Of a stretch of 36,392 nucleotides of DNA, positions 33,540-36,392 are shown piece by piece. The DNA lies in contig CANQLY010000005.1 of the NCBI GenBank assembly GCA_947624795.1, positions 1-36,392 of the forward strand. Direction: 5' to 3'. Positions within the stretch are counted from its first letter, which is position 1, and each line of letters begins with the position of its first letter. The DNA is from an uncultured Marinospirillum sp. Lineage in GTDB: Bacteria; Pseudomonadota; Gammaproteobacteria; Pseudomonadales; Halomonadaceae. The notes under the pieces are model-generated. The model was not told the origin of the DNA. It did not search any database and saw only the letters and a list, made by a program, of their open reading frames with translations. The position numbers were made by a program, and so were the translations under genes.

Positions 33540-34277
33540 ATGACAGCAACCAAGGGTCTTAGTCTCTACTCACGCAACCAGCAGTTAGCTGATGCTAAGT
33601 TGCTTGAGCAGCATTCACTTTTGGTGCGCAAAATAGCTTACCATTTGCTAGGTCGTTTGCCAGCAAATGTTCAGTTAGATGATTTGTTGCAAGCAGGATC
33701 GATGGGCTTAATTGAGGCTTCACGTAATTTTGATGCAGAAAAAGGGGCAAGTTTTGAAACCTTTGCCTCAATTCGTATTCGTGGTTCTATGTTAGATGAA
33801 GTTCGTCGCCAAGATTGGGTTCCTAGGTCAGTTCACAAGAATAGTCGCAGGGTTAGCGAGGCAGTAAGAACCATTGAAGGTCGTACTGGATCTGATGCTA
33901 AAGACCATGAAATCGCCGAAGAAATGGGCGTTTCATTACAAGAATATAATCAGTATCTTTCTGATACTGCTGGTTCTAGGCTGTTTAGTTTTGAAGAACT
34001 GAATAGCCAAGAAGACTCAGCTTATGAGGTGCCTGACCAAAATGCGGCAGAACCCTATGCTGAATTACAAGAATCACGCTTTCAGGAATCGTTGGCAGAT
34101 GCAATTTCAGCTTTGCCTGAGCGTGAACAAATGGTACTTTCCCTGTACTATAACGAAGAGTTGAATTTGAAGGAGATTGGGGCCATTCTGAATGTGAGTG
34201 AGTCTCGAATCAGTCAAATTCTTAGTCAAGCTGCAGCGCGGTTGCGCGGAAGGCTTGCCGACTGGAAAAATGTATAG
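33540..34277 (+). CDS. fliA: RNA polymerase sigma factor for flagellar operon FliA (sigma-28)
   Basis: DDLLQAGSMGLIEASRNFDAEKGASFETFASIRIRGSMLDEVRRQDWVPRSVHKN; ALPEREQMVLSLYYNEELNLKEIGAILNVSESRISQI. Confidence 0.98.
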   Translation: MTATKGLSLYSRNQQLADAKLLEQHSLLVRKIAYHLLGRLPANVQLDDLLQAGSMGLIEASRNFDAEKGASFETFASIRIRGSMLDEVRRQDWVPRSVHKNSRRVSEAVRTIEGRTGSDAKDHEIAEEMGVSLQEYNQYLSDTAGSRLFSFEELNSQEDSAYEVPDQNAAEPYAELQESRFQESLADAISALPEREQMVLSLYYNEELNLKEIGAILNVSESRISQILSQAAARLRGRLADWKNV

Positions 34278-34346
34278 CTTACCTTTCTTCAGGTATGCTT
34301 TTACTAATATGATTACCGCTGCTTGCAAGGTTTAACGGAGGTTGCC

Positions 34347-34733
34347 TTGAATAAAGACATGAAGATTCTCATTGTCGATGATTTTGCTACTATGAGAAGG
34401 ATCATAAAAAACTTGCTTCGTGACCTAGGTTTTAATAACACTCACGAAGCAGATGACGGTTTAACAGCGATTCCAATGCTGAACACCGGTAACTATGATT
34501 TTTTAGTAACGGATTGGAACATGCCAGGCATGACAGGTTTTGACCTGCTAAAGCATGTGCGTGCAGACCCTGATCTAAAAAACTTGCCCATTCTTATGGT
34601 TACTGCTGAGTCAAAGCGTGAACAAATAGTTGCAGCAGCGCAGGCTGGTGTAAATGGTTACATTGTGAAGCCTTTTACTGCAGCTGTACTAAAAGAAAAA
34701 ATTGAGAAAATCTTTGAGCGTGTCCAAAAATAA
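34347..34733 (+). CDS. cheY: chemotaxis response regulator CheY
   Basis: [65 protein letters not shown] start 34347 (RBS ACGGAGG) or ATG 34359. Confidence 0.97.
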   Translation: MNKDMKILIVDDFATMRRIIKNLLRDLGFNNTHEADDGLTAIPMLNTGNYDFLVTDWNMPGMTGFDLLKHVRADPDLKNLPILMVTAESKREQIVAAAQAGVNGYIVKPFTAAVLKEKIEKIFERVQK

Positions 34734-34771
34734 TGGCTTTTCTCCATTTAATATAGAGCCAGGGTGGGTGC

Positions 34772-35560
34772 ATGTCTGATCAAAGTGAACAGCCAGAAGA
34801 TTTTGAAGTGCTATTGCGCAATTCAACCGGTGAATTGGTTGAAATAATTGAGCAAGGTGCTTTGGCTGATGCTGTCAATTTGCTGCAGACAATCAATGAC
34901 GCGCGTAATAAGGACTTATATCAGCAGGTAGGGCAATTAACACGTGCCCTGCACGATGCTATCAGGGATTTCCAGCTGGAAGGTCGTGCAGCAGCTAATC
35001 AGGAAGATGCTTTTTCTGAAATGGCTGATGCCACTGATAGGCTTAACTACATTATTAATCTTACCCATAATGCAGCTAATCGCACTTTAGATAAAATTGA
35101 TGAATGTGGGCCAATAGCCAATAGCTTAGGCACAGAAGCTGCTTTATTACGTAAAGAATGGGGTCGCCTGATTCGAAGAGAAATGAAACCACAGGAATTC
35201 CGGGACCTGTATCGGCGCATTGATTCTTTCTTAGTTGATACTGAGCTGCAGGCGGGTGTGCTAAGTGGTAATTTTAGTGAAATTACCCTTGCACAAGATT
35301 ACCAAGACTTAACAGGTCAGGTAGTAAAAAAAGTAATCACCCTAGTACATGATGTGGAAGACAGGCTGGTTGAGTTAGTTAGAATTGCCAGTAAAGTCGA
35401 TAGAATAACGGGTATCCAGACAATGGATACTAATAAAAAAACTGAGGTTATCGACAAGCAGATTCCTGAAGGGCCTGTTGTAAATGCTGAAAAACGCGGC
35501 ATTGAAATAGTGTCAGACCAGGATGACGTGGATGATCTTCTCTCCAGTCTCGGGTTTTAA
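34772..35560 (+). CDS. cheZ: CheY-P phosphatase CheZ
   Basis: LAQDYQDLTGQVVKKVI catalytic helix; C-terminal CheY-binding tail DQDDVDDLLSSLGF. Confidence 0.97.
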   Translation: MSDQSEQPEDFEVLLRNSTGELVEIIEQGALADAVNLLQTINDARNKDLYQQVGQLTRALHDAIRDFQLEGRAAANQEDAFSEMADATDRLNYIINLTHNAANRTLDKIDECGPIANSLGTEAALLRKEWGRLIRREMKPQEFRDLYRRIDSFLVDTELQAGVLSGNFSEITLAQDYQDLTGQVVKKVITLVHDVEDRLVELVRIASKVDRITGIQTMDTNKKTEVIDKQIPEGPVVNAEKRGIEIVSDQDDVDDLLSSLGF

Positions 35561-35572
35561 AGGAGCCGATGG

Positions 35573-36392
35573 ATGAGTCTCGACGCAGATCAGGATATTC
35601 TGCAGGATTTCCTTGTAGAAGCGGGTGAAATCCTGGAACTTCTTTCAGAACAGTTGGTGGACTTGGAGCAAGCTCCAGATGACCCCGACCTACTTAATGC
35701 TATTTTTCGTGGATTCCATACTGTAAAGGGCGGTGCTGGTTTTTTACAAATCACTCCCCTAGTCGAATGCTGTCATAACGCTGAAAACGTATTTGATACG
35801 CTTAGAAAAAATCAACGCCAGGTTACACCTGAATTAATGGATACAGTGCTTAGTGCGCTAGATGCTGTTAATGAGATGTTTGAAACAGTACGCTCGGATG
35901 AAATGCCTGGTGATGCTGACCCCGCCCTAATTGAAGCGCTTGCCTACTATGCTCAGCCAGAAGGTGAGGAAGTGGGTAATGCACCTGGTTCTGATGATTC
36001 ATCTGACTCAGATTCAGAGGCTGCTGATGCAACAGAAGGTGAAGGTGAAGGTGAAGGTGTTGCTGGTGGTGATATCACTGATGCAGAATTTGAAAGCCTA
36101 TTAAATGCACTTAGCCCAGAAGACCGTGCTGCAATGGAGCAAGAGGTTAAACCCCCTGCTGCTAAGAAGTCTTCAGTTTCAAACAATGATGAAATTACTG
36201 AAGATGAGTTTGATGCATTACTAGATGAGTTACACGGTAAAGGTCAGGGGCCTGGTAAAGTTCAAGAGCCTAGTAAGGTGGCTGAAAAGCCTAAGATTGC
36301 TGGTAGATCACCTGCTAGTGATGAAATTACCGAAGATGAATTTGATGCATTGCTTGATGAGTTGCATGGCAAGGGCAAGGCGCCAGGTATTG
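35573..36392 (+). CDS. cheA: chemotaxis histidine kinase CheA, N-terminal part (runs off the window; absent from the supplied ORF track)
   Basis: Open frame to window end: MSLDADQDILQDFLVEAGEILELLSEQLVDLEQAPDDPDLLNAIFRGFHTVKGGAGFL (P1/Hpt with HTVKGGAGF), then acidic linker with repeats. Confidence 0.96.
   Translation, partial: MSLDADQDILQDFLVEAGEILELLSEQLVDLEQAPDDPDLLNAIFRGFHTVKGGAGFLQITPLVECCHNAENVFDTLRKNQRQVTPELMDTVLSALDAVNEMFETVRSDEMPGDADPALIEALAYYAQPEGEEVGNAPGSDDSSDSDSEAADATEGEGEGEGVAGGDITDAEFESLLNALSPEDRAAMEQEVKPPAAKKSSVSNNDEITEDEFDALLDELHGKGQGPGKVQEPSKVAEKPKIAGRSPASDEITEDEFDALLDELHGKGKAPGI
36071..36388 (+). repeat. Peptide-level repeats in the CheA linker: GDITDAEFESLLNAL / DEITEDEFDALLDELHGKG / DEITEDEFDALLDELHGKG
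   Basis: Copies begin at about 36071 (divergent), 36188 and 36320; the last two share 19 identical residues with ~8 synonymous nucleotide differences. Confidence 0.9.

Overview
Gammaproteobacterial chromosomal window of moderate GC (organism not determined), with two blocks. (1) Minus strand, 1-13450: a conserved housekeeping run, in transcription order dnaE-accA-tilS-pyrG-kdsA-eno-[LPP20-like lipoprotein]-ftsB-ispD-ispF-truD-surE (only the first 9 codons of surE). (2) Plus strand, 13506-36392: a polar-type flagellar/chemotaxis cluster, flrB-flrC-fliEFGHIJ-fliKLMNOPQR-flhB-flhA-flhF-fliA-cheY-cheZ-cheA (cheA runs off the end and is missing from the ORF track). I found no RNA genes, CRISPR arrays or transposons. 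No wholly new multi-gene system is evident. The main oddities are: flhG/fleN is missing between flhF and fliA, and flrA/fleQ is missing upstream of flrB; FliH carries a ~335-aa acidic C-terminal extension with an 8x18-bp in-frame tandem repeat (EPVAKP) and a second W-[DE]-x-P motif; the CheA linker holds repeated 'ITEDEFDALLDELHG' peptides resembling the CheY-binding ends of FliM and CheZ; a good sigma-54-like promoter lies between fliJ and fliK; a 17-bp perfect palindrome lies upstream of fliE; and a 3x12-bp repeat enclosed by an inverted repeat lies downstream of eno, next to an LPP20-like lipoprotein gene inserted between eno and ftsB.
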